A DNA stretch of 64,000 nucleotides from Chaetoderma sp. LZ-2023a (GCA_034401795.1 CM067366.1:79617647-79681646), one strand, 5' to 3'. Shown: positions 31,541 through 44,601, counted from the stretch's first letter. Notes: generated from the letters alone by a model not told the origin. Translations and numbers: made by a program.

Positions 31541-31650
31541 AACCTACGAGCCGTCTAGACGGCGCGCAAAAAGCGTACAAATAAACCTACGAGCCGTCTG
31601 GACGGTTTTCAATAAACTTGCCTAGAGACCTACGCGCCGTCTGGACGGTT
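31541..31650. repeat. Three copies of a palindromic CCGTCTRGACGG box
   Basis: ACCTACGAGCCGTCTAGACGG (31,542), the GGACGG variant (about 31,586) and ACCTACGCGCCGTCTGGACGG (about 31,629), spaced about 43 bp. The first is a perfect 12-bp palindrome CCGTCTAGACGG. CpG-rich in an AT-rich setting. Confidence 0.75.
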
Positions 31651-31659
31651 TTAAGAGCA

Positions 31660-33689
31660 CCAGTTTTCGATCGCTAAATACGCAAGCATTACGGGCGTTT
31701 TATCCAATCAAACGTAGCGTTACATTACGGCAGATGACTGAATTTTATAAATCCACTGTTGATTGGTTAATTCAGTTTGTTTACAAATTTCTACGGGAAA
31801 ATATAAATAGTTTTCTGTGAATGAAATTCCTAGCGTAAAATCGTCAACGATAGCGTGTCGATTCCTTTATTTAACCGAGTACTCGATTCCTTGATGGCCG
31901 GAATCGCTTAGTGAGAATGTCTAACCTAATTTATAATTGCGTCGGTAAAATATTACATACAGCTGAACAGCTACACTGACGCCTACAAAATTTAAAGTGT
32001 GCATCCTTACATAGCTTGCCCATTAATACCATTATATCACACCCGTCATTTAGCTTCTAGGGAGATATTGGCCTGCATCTACGGTCTAATTTCTGTTCCT
32101 CAATCATCTATCATGATACCGCATGTTACGGGGCTGCTACTGGGTCAATACGGGCCCGTAACATGCATTATTAAAGTAATGCCAGTCATGAGATATTAGC
32201 TCTTTGAAATCACCTTTGTTGACTGTTCCAGTTTTATTTGCGTTTTCTATTGTTCTTTCATCTTGTAAATGTTTCTCCTCTTTTTTTCTTCAGGATCATA
32301 TGGCGAATAGGACAGTTATCTGGTTGAGATTTCATGAAAATGATGATTCTGTAATTCTATCTTCTGCACTATTTTATTAACCTCTACCATTCTGTCAAAA
32401 TTTTAAATTTTCAAATTAAATTAAAAGAACTGGTGTTCTTGTCTCAACAGATTTGGTGGAAGATGTTGCTGTCATAGATAGCAACATCATCTACCAAACC
32501 AAAGTTGTTAAAAAATGTACACCAGTTTCTATTAGTAGAAGTAGAACAGTACCAGTTTTCCAGGCTATTGGCACATTAAAAGATAGAATATTGACATAAG
32601 AGTGGTAAGGGTTAAATCTGATGCGCTTGATGTAAATCTACTGTACCATTTTATTTCGATTCACTTATTGTATAAGCTGCCATTGTAAACTACATGTATG
32701 TCAAATACAGTTTCTTCTATGTAAGAGTGTCATATTACTTAGTAGGACTGGTGATTAAATTGTTGAATATTTTGAGATCGATTGGACTGGAAGATGTTGC
32801 TGCATTAGGTGACAACATGTTCCAGTGGTAAAGCTTGCGTATTAAAGGGTTGAATACTGTATTATTTGTAAGCTATCAGTGTAAATATCAAATAAAGTTT
32901 ACTCGAAGTGAGAGGGAGAGAGAGAATCTCATCTTAGGTAATCAGACTGGACTATGTATAGTAGATTTGTTGAATATATCGAGTCCAATTTGATTGGAAA
33001 CTGGTGTTGTTTTGGACAACAATAGATTCCAATTGAATTTGTCAAAATATACTCAACAGATTGTTTCTTTAGATTGCAGGTACTTTTGATCTTTATTGCT
33101 ATTCATTCCTGGATTATTACCCTTGCCCTAAGGGGAAAGGGTATTATGTGTGTGCATGCATCCAGTATTGCATCTAAAAAACTACTGATCCGATTCGTTT
33201 AAAATTTTAACACAACACACCAACATAACCTATACAAGAGTTTCCAGACTTTGTGTGATCATACAAAGATTTAACAAATTTGGATATGACAAAAACGGTA
33301 GGGTGGTCTCGGCGGTGGTTTACAATCTCTGATTACTCCTGTTCATAATGTTATTTATCAAGCATCAAGTCTTCGACAATGATGGTAAGTGAGTGATAAC
33401 TAGATTGCTTGGTCGATGACGCATTATAGCAAATCCCCATGCTCACCACTTTGACCTCTTTACCCATCCCATCCCTGGGGGAGTCTCCTCTGCACTCCAT
33501 AATCACATACCAAATTTGTTTTAATTAGTTTCATTACACAGAGACGAGTGGATTGATTTGAAAAATCTGGATGTCATCAGAGGAAGTGATCTGTGAGAGC
33601 AGGAGTTAAAATTAACATGAGCCAGAGGCTAGTAGAAATTGACCAGGGTTAATACAATGACCAGCCCAATGGCAACAATTTCATTTGTC
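31660..33689. other. Intron sequence with repeat fragments
   Basis: Holds a small hairpin at 32,122-32,166 (GCATGTTACGGG / CCCGTAACATGC), isolated M1 hairpin cores near 32,755-32,835 and 32,965-33,065, and a TTACCCTTGCCCTAAGGGGAAAGGGTA motif-type start of another repeat at 33,118. No gene. Confidence 0.45.
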
Positions 33690-33871
33690 AACCCTTTAAT
33701 GGTCATGGTGGCCAATGAATGCCTCTGCTGTGATCTTAAGAAATGTTGATTAACAGAGCAATACTTTTTGAAAATTTACCACTAGAATGCTCGGTAATTG
33801 AGCCAGTCATTCCAGTTGTAAAATTTCAAAAATAGTCTTCCCTTGGTCTGTATAGAAAATTTGAGGGGCTA
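33690..33871. mobile_element. M2 foldback MITE, decayed
   Basis: CAACCCTTTAATGGTCATGG at the left, centre GAATGCTCGGTAATTGAGCC, right GTCTTCCCTTGGTCTG and GAGGGGCTAAA. Confidence 0.7.
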
Positions 33872-34296
33872 AAGTAGAATCTAGTAATCACTAGTCCTAT
33901 CTGAACATAGTGGCTCATTTGGCTTAATTTCAATTCATGGAGAGAGTGTCAACTGGTGTGCGAGAGTGGTCTATGAAAAATCCAGAAATCTAGATAAATC
34001 TGGAAGACTCCAATCTCTGCTTACAATAAATTTCCTTTTCAAAACATGGAGATAATGAATGGACTCGAGGAGACAAGGTAGGTATGGGGATAATGAATGG
34101 ACTCAAAGAGACAAGGTTGGTAGGTATAATTAATTCAGTCATCATACTAAAATGTAATTTTCTTTCGGATTGAGAAATTAGGCTACAACCATCATTTGCC
34201 ATGCCACATTGTTTTCAGGACTTGTCACGAAAGGGTTAAACATAGTAAAAACTGGAATTGACAAAGGGAAGGAGAGCAGAAATTTAGATTTTCTAA

Positions 34297-34565
34297 TGGA
34301 TAATTTTTTAGCTTTGCCCCGCCCATCTCTACATAAGCTCCATCGATGATTTGCACGTGTTGGGATCAGTTTATATACTTTGAATCCTGAATTCCAAATT
34401 TCATGGTAACCATAGATACAGCTAACTTGGTGAATATTTTGAAACCAATTTCAAGTACTTTGATTTGACGGGAAACTGTTGCTGCCCAACTCACCAGGTC
34501 AGCAAAGGCAAACTAATTCTAAAATATTCACCGGCTTTCCTTTATAAATTTTAATTTTTTCCCAT
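34297..34565 (+). mobile_element. M1 MITE, 5' half
   Basis: TTTTTTAGCTTTGCCCCGCCCAT ... core 34,430-34,545 with GTTGCTGCC and AACTAATTCTAAAATATTCACC; the CRE-box half is missing. Confidence 0.65.
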
Positions 34566-35030
34566 TAAAATGAGATATGGGCAATTCATCTCTTACCTTT
34601 ATCTTGTGCACGTTACATTGTGTAGATTTCACTCTGCTGTCGCCGCTACTCACATAACAAATTCAGTTGACATTTTGCCCCTCCCCCATCAGCCTCTTCC
34701 GACCCGAGCAGTGTCACAGCCTAATGTATTAGGTTGTCTCACATTCTACACCCATAGGGCCATGATATGGTAAATCACCAGATTTGGTTATATTCCTTTA
34801 ACTTTGACAGTCTTCCATCAACCCTATACCCCCCCCCCCCCCTCCCCACCCACACCCCTCTGGGAATGGAGCCTAGTGTAAATGGTGTCTCCCAATCCAC
34901 AAGCATATCGGTAATTTACACAATAATTTTGATTGAATTCTACCAAAAGCTTTCTGAGGAGATGGATGGACAGACACACAGATGGAGGCGATTGTAATAT
35001 CCCTGCAGTTTTTTCAAAACGTGTGGGTAT
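34566..35030. repeat. Single unit related to the 56.2-kb tandem array
   Basis: Shares ACACCCCTCTGGGAATGGAGCC...GTGTAAATGGTG, GATTGAATTCTACCA, and the end GATGGACAGACACACAGATGGAGGCGATTGTAATATCCC...CAAAACGTG with 57,340-57,410, split here for length. Includes an 10-C run near 34,829. Confidence 0.6.
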
Positions 35031-35499
35031 AATTAAGAGATTAAATTTAATTTATTGATATTTGATTCAAATCCCACCCAATCTCAAATGATACATAGAG
35101 CTTATGTGAGATGCACATTAGCTGAGCCCTCAGGAATACGGTTGATAACAGTCAGCAGTCGATCCATAACAGCCGCCGGCATAGCTGTCAGCCATTGATG
35201 TGTGTAGTAGCCGATCATGTTTCGAACGTACATCATCATGTTTTAGTTCAAATATACTGTTTCCATACAAAAATTAGATTATAGAGTAACACAGGTCATC
35301 AAATTTTTATTTTTATAAAATCCATGTTAGTAAATCCATTAGGCGTAGCAGGAAAAACTGAGTCCGTTTAGAGTTTAGAAGCCATCGCCCATCAGTCACC
35401 TGCAAAAAATAGGAAGGATAAATTAGAAATATCCAAATGCTAGAAGTGTTATATTAAGACTTTAACAATCCAATTTTTTCATGAAAATTTAAATTTTCT

Positions 35500-35640
35500 C
35501 ATAGACAATGCCCATATGCAGACCAAGAGCAAGTCATTCCAGTGATACATTTTCAAAAATAATCTTACTTTGGTCGGAAAATTTACATTTTCCTCGACAA
35601 CTGCAGCAGTTTTGGTCTGACTCAAATGTTAAATGGTTAA
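35500..35640. mobile_element. M2 foldback remnant
   Basis: GCAGACCAAGAGCAAGTCATTCC then AGTGATACATTTTCAAAAATAATC; the centre of the hairpin is deleted. Confidence 0.55.
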
Positions 35641-35683
35641 CAATATACATGTACGGCGCAAGGTCATAGGGATATACTGTATA

Positions 35684-35802
35684 GTCCGAGTCTGCTCTGA
35701 CTCAACCCTTCCCAGTGACAGATATTTGGACAGACTGTCACAGACTGACAGTCTGTCCAAATATCTGTCACAGGGGCAGGTTGAGTCAGAGCAGACTCAG
35801 AC
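35684..35802. repeat. Near-perfect hairpin, 55-bp arms
   Basis: Arms contain GAGTCTGCTCTGACTCAACC and CAGATATTTGGACAGACTGT; the loop is five bases. The right arm has a few substitutions (CTTCC versus AGGGGC region). Confidence 0.85.
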
Positions 35803-35884
35803 TAAGAGATATACTGGTAAACATTATGACCCGACAACGGGTGTTATGGTCATACACCACCCTCAGATTTTAGCGCATAAATGA

Positions 35885-36830
35885 AATGAATAATATAATA
35901 AATGGTGGGCATATATCGTCCAAGGAGGGAGTATGACTACTAGTTACTGGATTAACCTTTTCAATCGACAAGAGCGAATAATAAATTTGCTACGAAATGT
36001 TTCAAAGTTCTGTTGAATATTTTGAAACTAATTAAACTGGCTAAGGCAGCACCAGCTTCACATTGGATTCCAAATATTCAACATCTTACATTTATAATGA
36101 CTGTAAATGTGGAGTTCTGGAATTTCAGGTTCAAATGTGACAATTGTTTTTGATTTTGGGCACACAAGTTTATTTCAGGGCCCCGGTTCTCTATATCTTT
36201 GATCAGAGGATACTGGCCACACAGTAAATGGTGATTGAATGTTTGTAACCAGGGCAATAGTGAAATATTTGTTTTCTAAGTAATTATTTGTAAGTTCCAG
36301 TCATCAATGATTATTAGTAAATGTGCTGTTACTTGTAAGTTTTCAGTTACTCAATGACTAATTTAACCGAGAAAGTTATAGATTGTGTTAAGAGAGCAGC
36401 TGAACCAAAAATATATAAATCAATTTCGTTTACCTCTGGTCGCGAAATCACAATAAGGTTATAGATAAACAATCCGATAATCTCAATCATCGATGCGTGT
36501 CTTTCAACTCTTTGTTTACAATTTCCGAGATAACTTACTCTTCAAATTACTAGCATTAATTAGGCCGAGTTGAGATGCGAAAGTTGTCAACTATATCGGC
36601 ATCCCACTTCCCGATTGGCAATATCGTTAATCTAGTGATCTGTCTACTTTTTAGTTTGTGGCGTACAAGAAATATGCATAGATTGACATATTTGAACACA
36701 CAACTATTTTGCAAAACAGCTGATCGTGTCGCCATCTTGCCGGAAAAATTAATATTCATGTATTCCCGACCAATCAGACGCATCAATCTTAGTATGCGAT
36801 ACGGTGTTGCCAATAACGGGTAATGAGCTT
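35885..36830. other. Intron sequence
   Basis: Includes an isolated M1 hairpin core at 36,010-36,090 (TCTGTTGAATATTTTGAAACTAAT ... ATTCAACA). No gene. Confidence 0.4.
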
Positions 36831-36855
36831 GGTACCCGTATATTATATACGGGTA
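36831..36855. repeat. 25-bp palindrome
   Basis: GTACCCGTATAT-T-ATATACGGGTAC, perfect arms of 12 about a single centre base. Function unknown. Confidence 0.7.
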
Positions 36856-38269
36856 CAATTCTACAAATTCCTGTCGTTCTCTGGCGATCTTTCACAATAA
36901 ACGATTCCTATTTGGGACGCCGCTACGAAAAAATGTCCGATGCTATAGAATCTTAGTGTAAAACATTCGCGTTCGCTTTTTAAACGGCTGAGTGCACCCA
37001 GTAATGCTACATAGCATAAAATTTGCCATTTATTCGCTGTCAACGCTGAGAAACCCTGGTATGTGTTCGATTATGTATAAAGGAATTATTCAACATTGAA
37101 TGAGGCTTCCCCCCCCAAATCATGACCGGAATTTCTCGAAATCTTACGGTACCATGACATAATATAATTGTCATTTTCACATCTTATCGGATGAAAACCT
37201 TCACGAAACTTTGGTATCTGTTAGTTTTAATACCATTGTGATTAATTTTATGAATGGCATTTGTAAAATTTAAAAAAAATTCGATAAACTTTGCAAAAAT
37301 AGACCAATGTATTTATCCTATAAGGTGTGGCCATTTTGAGAGGCACGTTGACTAACTAAAATATATTTTATTCATACAAATTTTATATGTACTTAAAGGT
37401 ATTTTATTGCCCTTTCTAATGATATATAGTTTTATATATAGTAATCTGTGACTTTGCCAAAAATAGTTAATATAGTTGGCATGGTAGCACTACGCCGCTA
37501 TCACTCCACTACCGCTAACAGGCTAGGTTTCTAAGCAAGTTTCTAGCTTTTGGCTGTAGGGTTTCTAGCACTTTTTTGTAAATTCTTGGTAGGGCCCAGA
37601 GGGTTAAACAAAGAGGAACACTTTTGGCTATGTACCTTGATGATTTCAATTGAAGCGTTAAACACCAAATGTCCTTGTACATTTACATTTAATTCTGGAA
37701 TCAGCATAAAATTTACATTATAGGAATGTAGAAGTGGCAAATGTCACGACGGAAAGCTGATGCAATATTGTGAAACCTGTGTTCGGAATGGGTTCTTTCT
37801 AGAAGACTACTTGTCTTGGATAGGAGGGAAGGGGGGTAAATATAGAATATGACTGAATGATCATCCAATCTGCGACAATGTGAAGATAGTAGACGAGTAT
37901 TGGAAAAGGTACCGTAAAGAGATAAAAAGAAGAGTTGACATGAAACGAGAGCTCTTTCCAACTTTTGGGGTTTAGTCAAAATTCTAAGTCCCATGGCTCA
38001 CAGATAAGTTGTAGAGCAGAACTTTTCAATAGGTGAAATTTAGATAATTAGTAGATGAGCGAAATTGTATAGTTAAAGTTATCGGCTTAATCTTAGCCTG
38101 GAAATTATTGCTATTCAATATTATTAAAAAGTATTATATAGTAAATGATGTTGTTGTTGACATCAAGAGGAAGAAGAAACATCTTCCTGAATCTTAGATC
38201 TTCTGACCACATATCAGGCCCAGTGATTCACACAACTAGCTGACTTAGACCACCTTGTACAGACAGCGG
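36856..38269. other. Intron sequence, nothing recognised
   Basis: No repeat family or splice-bounded coding frame detected. Confidence 0.4.
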
Positions 38270-38452
38270 CGAGCGAATCAAAAATTGCAACTTGACCCTT
38301 AACCTTTGAGGTCACGAAAGTTACAATAGGGATGCTGCCTGCAAAATATAATTTAAATCGGCCCCGTCGTTCTTGAGAAGTCGTTTAAAGAAAAAGTTGA
38401 TGGACAGTCGCCACAGCTTAAACTAACTTGGCCTTTCAGGCCAGGTGAGCTA
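38270..38452. repeat. M3 repeat, right-end fragment
   Basis: AAATCGGCCCCGTCGTTCTTG, AAAAAGTTGATGGACAG and the family end TTGGCCTTTCAGGCCAGG then TGAGCTAATAA. Confidence 0.7.
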
Positions 38453-40325
38453 ATAAACTCCAAAAATTGTACAAGTATTGACAAATTTGTCAATCATTAT
38501 CATAGAGGGGATAAGCCTTTCGGTAATGGATAGGTTCAGTCTGGATGTCCAATTACTGTCTTGGAATATAGACCACCACACAAGAGATGTATAATTCAAC
38601 TTATCACAAGAAATTTGCTGCTATATTTCAAGATAAATTTCAAAACTTTCAAAGATGAAGAATTTCAGTTTGTCAGCTATTAGTAAAGACAATTAAGAAA
38701 TAAGAAAATAATCCCATGGCAACCAATCAGAAGCCAGTTGAATGCAGCAAGTATATGTGCTGCTAAACTTCAAGGGATTACACTTTCAGTGTAGTGAAAT
38801 CAAGGGAGGCAATCAAATAGAAATGAATGTAGTCAAAGGGATAATTATAAGACCTATTTAGATTTTCTAATATGCAAGCGACACAGGCACATAGTGATTT
38901 TAGCAGTACGTTATCAAGCTTTTAATGCCTCTACCAATCAAGGATGACCGACCAACTCCAGTCTATACCAGCTGAAGCCGAACCCTACATTTGGAATAGC
39001 CCTGATGCCAATGGAAGTGCTCTCCCTTTAGCATGCACACTAGCCTTATTCTGGAGTATTTGTATAGAGAAATACAGCATCAGTATTTGCAGTAGAAGAC
39101 TGGCAACTTGCTCATCCACCAGCTTTAGTAATATGGCTAAAAAGTCATCAAAGGGAATATGACGATACCCCATTGGAAATGCTTTGGCTGGACTTGTCCA
39201 GTACAGTTACCAATAGAATAGATGTGAATTCATTTACTTCAATGGGGTTTATTTCATGATTTTGAGAAACATTGCAAAATTAGGTAAAATTAAGACAATT
39301 AATTCAGTGCACACAGCGCTACATGAATATATTCAGGCATGAAGAGTTAACGCTTACCACTATGATGTCAGAATTTTAAATTTTCCAATTAAATTAAAAG
39401 ATGAGCTGGTGTACATTTTTAAACAAATTTCATGGAAGATGGTGCTGTCGAAGACAACATCGTCCACCAAAATTGTTGAAATTGCTGGTTTCCCAGCTCC
39501 ATTATCAAGCCACCCAAAGATTTCATCAACATTATATCCAAGTAGAGGCCAGGTGATTAACCATTTAGCGTTTAAATTTTGCATGGACAAATGAAATCAC
39601 AAACATAATCCCACCCACCACCCCACCCCTGCTCACAAAACATAGAAATTATGATAACTACTATATATAAAAATCAATCCTAGCCATGCTAGTAGCTGTT
39701 CCTGTCTATAGTAGCAGCAACCTTTAGTCATGTGTGTTCAGCCTAGACTAACATAGGACTTACATATCATGATTTCTCATTAAGATACAGTGACTTCCCA
39801 TCTGCTAGACAATTCGAAGAGAATTATATATAGGCCTTGGTATGGCAGTAACCGCGATTAAGAATCAGAAACCCCATACATATTACATATGGTGGTATTG
39901 TGGTGTTTAGTAATTAAAATAATTTACATGTGACTACTAAAATGCCTATACATCAAGCGATTAATACGCAATGCTGTGCGTGAGTCAGTCGGAACAGACG
40001 CAATGGTCTTAAGCCATGTACAGTCACGATTTCAATACTGCTTTGCTACGATTTTATGCAGATTTTGTTATAATAGCTTATGGGTCTCGCAACAAAATCC
40101 TGGTCCTTCCAATTTCTTTACACCTTCCAAAATTACTCCGTGACCGTACTGTAGAAGGATATGTACAATAAAGCCAGACTAGTTTTCCCATGATTTTGCT
40201 TACTGAGCTTGGCCATAATCACATCTTAGAAAAAAATCATAAAATATAAATCTGACAAAATCGTCATTGCAATAATACTGCTTCAAATATATGAACGTAA
40301 ACCGAAATATGACCTAAATACTCAC
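38453..40325. other. Intron sequence
   Basis: Contains an inverted TTGGTGGACGATG-type pair (39,400-39,480: CATGGAAGATGGTGCTGTCG/CGACAACATC..) similar to those at 24,630 and 32,455. No exon found. Confidence 0.35.
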
Positions 40326-40559
40326 CTTCACTGACAATTACTAATGGCCAAGACAGCTTAAGAGCTTCAGATTGTGGTGTGAAAACAATTTGAACAATAG
40401 TTGTTTTTCCGACATCTGCAGTAATCTGCCAAGAACAGTGGTATTTCTGGATGAATGCGATTGGAAATAAAGGTGTCATAATGATTCCTCCACAGTTTGA
40501 GCTAACACTTGGCCAGCCATTGCAAAGTGGGGGTCGAGGGGCAATACACGCACCATTAC
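40326..40559 (-). CDS. Exon: first half of a CUB-like domain
   Basis: 234-nt exon: acceptor TTTAGCAG|GTAATGG (start 40,559), donor G|GTGAGT (40,320-40,325), phase 1 at both ends. Codons read NGACIAPRPPLCNGWP, then NCGGIIMTPLFPIAF, YHCSWQITADVGKTTIVQIVF and end at VIVSEG. The C-G-G-I start, the C-S-W-Q-I strand and the G..I.I.F pattern are standard CUB features. The next exon downstream (24,789-24,923) supplies the rest. Extracellular interaction role inferred from the family. Confidence 0.6.
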
Positions 40560-40684
40560 CTGCTAAATTAATTAAAACATTAGTCATTCAGGTACTCATT
40601 AAAATATATATACACATACATTATTTAACATAGATTAACCATTTAACCCTTGAAATTAGTCTCTCAATTTCAAGGCAGTTATAT

Positions 40685-40790
40685 AAGAACTCTGTTGAAT
40701 ATTTTGAATTTATTTTGACTGGAACATGTAGCTATCATAAACACTGTCAGCTCCCAGTCAAATTCGTTTCAAAATATTCAACACAATATT
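40685..40790. mobile_element. Isolated M1 hairpin core
   Basis: CTGTTGAATATTTTGAATTT ... AAATTCGTTTCAAAATATTCAACA; arms of about 40 bp. No family ends. Confidence 0.65.
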
Positions 40791-40845
40791 CCCTAAATCA
40801 TGATGAATTTGTTGGTTTCTAGTCTGTATGTGTAAATAGGTTAAT

Positions 40846-42290
40846 CAAGAGGCCCATGGGCCTTAATGCTCAGCTGGACCGTTAGCATTTGAACCATTAA
40901 CATTTGAACAGACATAATACTTTAAATTCAGCAGTAATAAAACATAAAATACAAAATTGGGAATTCAGTACAATCAAATTTTAGTGGGAAATTAATGATG
41001 AATGCTGATAACAAAATCAGATTGAAGCATAGGTCCATCCAGCCAATAAGAAAATCCGATATGGCCATCGACAAAACCAAAGTTTTGATTGGTCCATGAC
41101 AACCATGTTTTATCAGGGATCCAGTTCTCATGAACAAACTTTAATCACCCTTAGTTAACAATGAAATGAAATCTAATCTTCAGCTGGATCTGTACAGCAG
41201 GTCCTGAGATGTCATTTTGGAGAACAAGATGGTCACTGGAACAAAAGGAGCAAGGGCCTGTGGCACTCACCTGGGCCACTGGATTTAAACCATTTGCATT
41301 TAAAAACATAATGGATGATTTTCGGAAAATCCAAGAGGACCACCCAAGAAAAATCAACCAATCAAGATTCTCATTTAATATGTTGAAGTCTACCATCATA
41401 GGATCATTCCACTCAAGTTCTGTTGAAATCAGATTTGAAGGAGTACCGTTTTTAAATGGTTCCAGAAAACTTTCAGAAAACCAGAGATGGCTGCCAAAAC
41501 ATTGACCTATCCAAATTCTGAATAAAATTTAGAGACGCCACGACAATCAGATCCTTCCGCCCAAATTTGGTTGAAATTGCTCAAGAGATTAATGAAGAGT
41601 ATCACTTTATACAAATTCCCATTTTTTTGAAAATCCCAGATGGCCACCATCAAAATCAAGGCGGCAAAAATTCTGTATGCATGATCTGAAGTGTACTGGC
41701 CTAGGGTTCTTCCAGCTGAGTTTGGTTGAAATCAGCCAAGCAGTTAATGAGTAGCCGTTTAACTGATTAACCAAAATGTTCAGAAAATCCAAGATGGCTG
41801 CCGGAAATTCTGTATATATGTATGAAGCCTAATGCCCTAAGCTCGTTCCAGCCAGTTTGGTTGAAATCGCCCAAGCAGTTAATGAGTAGCATTTTAAATG
41901 ATTTTCAGCCAATTTTCGGAAAATTCAAGATGGCCACCGAACAAATTGACCAATCAAAATTCTGTAGAAAGGCTCGGAAGCATACCATTTTAGGGTCCTT
42001 CCAGCCGAGTTTGCTTGAAATTGTTCGCGTGTTTAATGGAGAGTAGTCTTTTAAATGATTTCCAGAAATTTTCAGAAAATCCAAGATGGTCATATGAAAT
42101 ATTGATCAATCAAAATTCTGTATACCAGTTCTAAAGTCTTCCCCTCATAGGGCCCTTCCAGCCAAAATTGGGTTGAAATCCGCCAAGCGGTTAATGAGTA
42201 GTGTTTTTAAGCAAAGGTTGATGGCCGGACAGCGGATGGACGGTTGCCATGGTATAAGCTCATTAGGCCATTCTGGCCAAGTTAGCTAAC
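40846..42290. repeat. M3 repeat with about 150-bp internal tandem units
   Basis: Starts CAAGAGGCCCATGGGCC, ends TTCTGGCCAAGTTAGCTAA. Inside, AAGATGGCC... ATTGACCAATCAAAATTCTGT ... GGGTCCTTCCAGCC ... GTTAATGAGTAG recurs about every 150 bp (AAGATGGC near 41,640, 41,795, 41,930, 42,090). Confidence 0.75.
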
Positions 42291-43255
42291 AAGCGGTTAA
42301 TGAATGAGTAGTATTTTAAACGATTTCCAGCCATTAAAAAAAAAATTCAATATGGCCACCGAACAAATTGATCAATCAAAATGTTATATAGAAGCTCTGA
42401 AGCACACAACTTTAAGGTCCTTCCAGCCAAGTTTGCTTGAAATCGTTCAAGCGGTTAATGAGAAGTAGCATTTTAAATGATTTCCAGAAATGTTCCGAAA
42501 ATGCAAGATGGCCACCGGAAAAATTAACCTATCAAAATTCTATATACATGTTCTGAAACCTACCAGCCTAGTATCCTTCCAGCTAAGTTTAATTGAAATT
42601 GCCCAAGCAGTTAATGAGGAGCACCGTTTTAAATGACTCCCGCCATTTTCATGAAAATTCAAGATGGCGGCAAAAAAAATAGACCAATCAAAATTCTGTA
42701 TACATGTTCTGAAGTATAGCACTCTAGGGCTCTCCCAACTGAGCTTGCTTCAAATTGGCCATGTGCTTAACGAGTAGTCTTTTAATTGATTTCCAAAACA
42801 TTCAAGATGGCTACCAGAAATATTGACCAATCAGAATTGTCATTAGAAGTGTTGAAGCCTATCGGTATAGAATTAGTCCACCCAAGTTTCATTGAAGTCG
42901 AGTGATTTCCAGCTATTTTTTCGGAAAATTCAAGATGGCCACGGAACAAATTGACGATTCAAAATTTTGTTTACAAGTTCTGAAACCTACTAGCCTAGTA
43001 TCGTTCCAGCCAAGTTTACTTGAAATTGCCCAAGCAGTTAATGAGTAGTGGTTTAAATGATTTCCCATGAAAAATTAAAGATGGCCACCAAAGAAAATTG
43101 ATCAATCAAAATTCTGGATATAAGAACTGAACCATACCACTCTAGGGTCCTTCCAACCGAATTTGCTTGAAATCGACTAAGTGGTTACTTAGAAGTAAGC
43201 TTTTAACTGATTCACAGAAATTTTCAGAAAATCAGTAAAAGATAGAAAATTGACA
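42291..43255. repeat. Continuation of the 150-bp tandem units
   Basis: Further six or so units beyond the M3 end, without a new terminus, suggesting that another M3 copy is fused or that its end decayed. Confidence 0.7.
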
Positions 43256-43275
43256 TCAGAGTAGTAAGAGTTAAT

Positions 43276-43512
43276 TCATGAATCTATTTCCTCACTCAAT
43301 CATATGACATCATAATCAACTATGCGACATGTATGCTGGCATCATAATCATGACATCATAAATGATTCGATTAAGCCCATCTTTAAGCTTAATAATCTTA
43401 ATAACACGTACAAATTCTATGTTTTTGCTATTTAAGAAACATGCTGTTGAATATTTTGAAACTAATATGACAGTATGCCACTGTCATATAAATTTCAAAA
43501 TATTCAATAGAA
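43276..43512 (-). mobile_element. M1 MITE, truncated
   Basis: CAATCATATGACATCATAATCAAC at the start and core 43,442-43,510; truncated after the core. Confidence 0.7.
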
Positions 43513-43569
43513 CATGCTATCCATCGTAAAGAATTTACTTTTTCAGGGATTTGTTGTTGAAACCGAATG

Positions 43570-43925
43570 GAGGACTCAAGCTTTAGCTATGCCCCACCCA
43601 TTTCCAGCTAAGCCCCATCCACGCTTTGCCCATGTTTGGATCGATCGAGCCTGGCATTCTTTGACTCTCAATTTCCAGAAAACTATACAGGTAAGCTGTT
43701 GTATGGCAGCAACAGCGACAAGTCAAATTAGTTTTAAAATATTCAACAGAATGTTTATTAAATAGTAAAGACATACAATTCGTACAACAACACTTAGTCC
43801 GTCATCAAACACGCATTTGAGATGAACATTCATGATGTAATTCATTATGACGTCATCCTGCACGTCATGTATGTAGTTAATTATGATGCCATATATTGAC
43901 TGAGAAACTAGATTCCTCCATTCAA
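43570..43925 (+). mobile_element. M1 MITE copy, opposite orientation to its neighbour
   Basis: CTTTAGCTATGCCCCACCC, GATCGATCGAGCC, half core, CATTATGACGTCATCCTGCACG, end ACTAGATTCCTCC. Confidence 0.7.
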
Positions 43926-44229
43926 CCGGAGACATTCGGATCACTAAGTAGGGCTATCCTCTGCTTCATGTTGGACTTGTTAAAAATCAATTGAATTCAC
44001 GCAATTAAACAAATCATGGTCAACAGGTGTCGAGTTTGGTTCAGTTCTCTTTTATGATCATACTTATATGCACACGAATGAGAATAATCATGAAAAACGA
44101 ATGAGTGCCACAATTACTAAAACCATCTTTACAGTTGTACGTTGTATAGAGTAATACTCCGTTGGTCAGCATATGAAAATTTGTCATGAGGATTGTTCAA
44201 GCATTTTCGCAGCCTGTTTGACCAGTAAA

Positions 44230-44396
44230 TTGTTAATCCTTTAATGGTAAAACTGGCCTCAGCAGTGGTCTTGCGGAATGCCCATGATAACCAAGCCAGT
44301 CATCCCAGTGGTAGATTTTCAAAAGTAGTATTCTCTTGGCCAGCAAATGTACACTCAATATGCAAATAGTGTGATTTTCTTGATCAAATGTAGCCA
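44230..44396. mobile_element. M2 foldback MITE, left arm reduced
   Basis: TTAATCCTTTAATGGTAAAAC, AACCAAGCCAGTCATCCC, TCTCTTGGCCAGCAAATG; abuts the complete copy at 44,397. Confidence 0.7.
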
Positions 44397-44601
44397 TTAA
44401 CCCTTTAATGGTCAAATTCGGTCAAGAAAATTTTAATATCTGCTTATCGAATGTCCAATTTACAGGCCAAGAGAATACAATTTTTTTAATTATCGAGCCA
44501 GTCATTCTAGTGGTAAATTTTCAACAATTTTATTCTTTTGTCCTGTAAATGGACATTCCCCAAGACCATAACAGAGGCCAGTATGACCATTAAAGGGTTA
44601 A
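44397..44601. mobile_element. M2 foldback MITE, complete, TTAA-flanked
   Basis: 205 bp from TTAA to TTAA. Perfect 14-bp ends CCCTTTAATGGTCA / TGACCATTAAAGGG inside the TTAA duplication. TTAA targets and CCC ends are the piggyBac signature, so it was probably moved by a piggyBac-type transposase not present here. Its right edge is 20 bp from the splice donor at 44,621. Confidence 0.8.

Noticed and set aside
38944-39173. Overlapping open frames on both strands as a possible exon
   Set aside because: No splice sites in the right positions and no domain on either strand.
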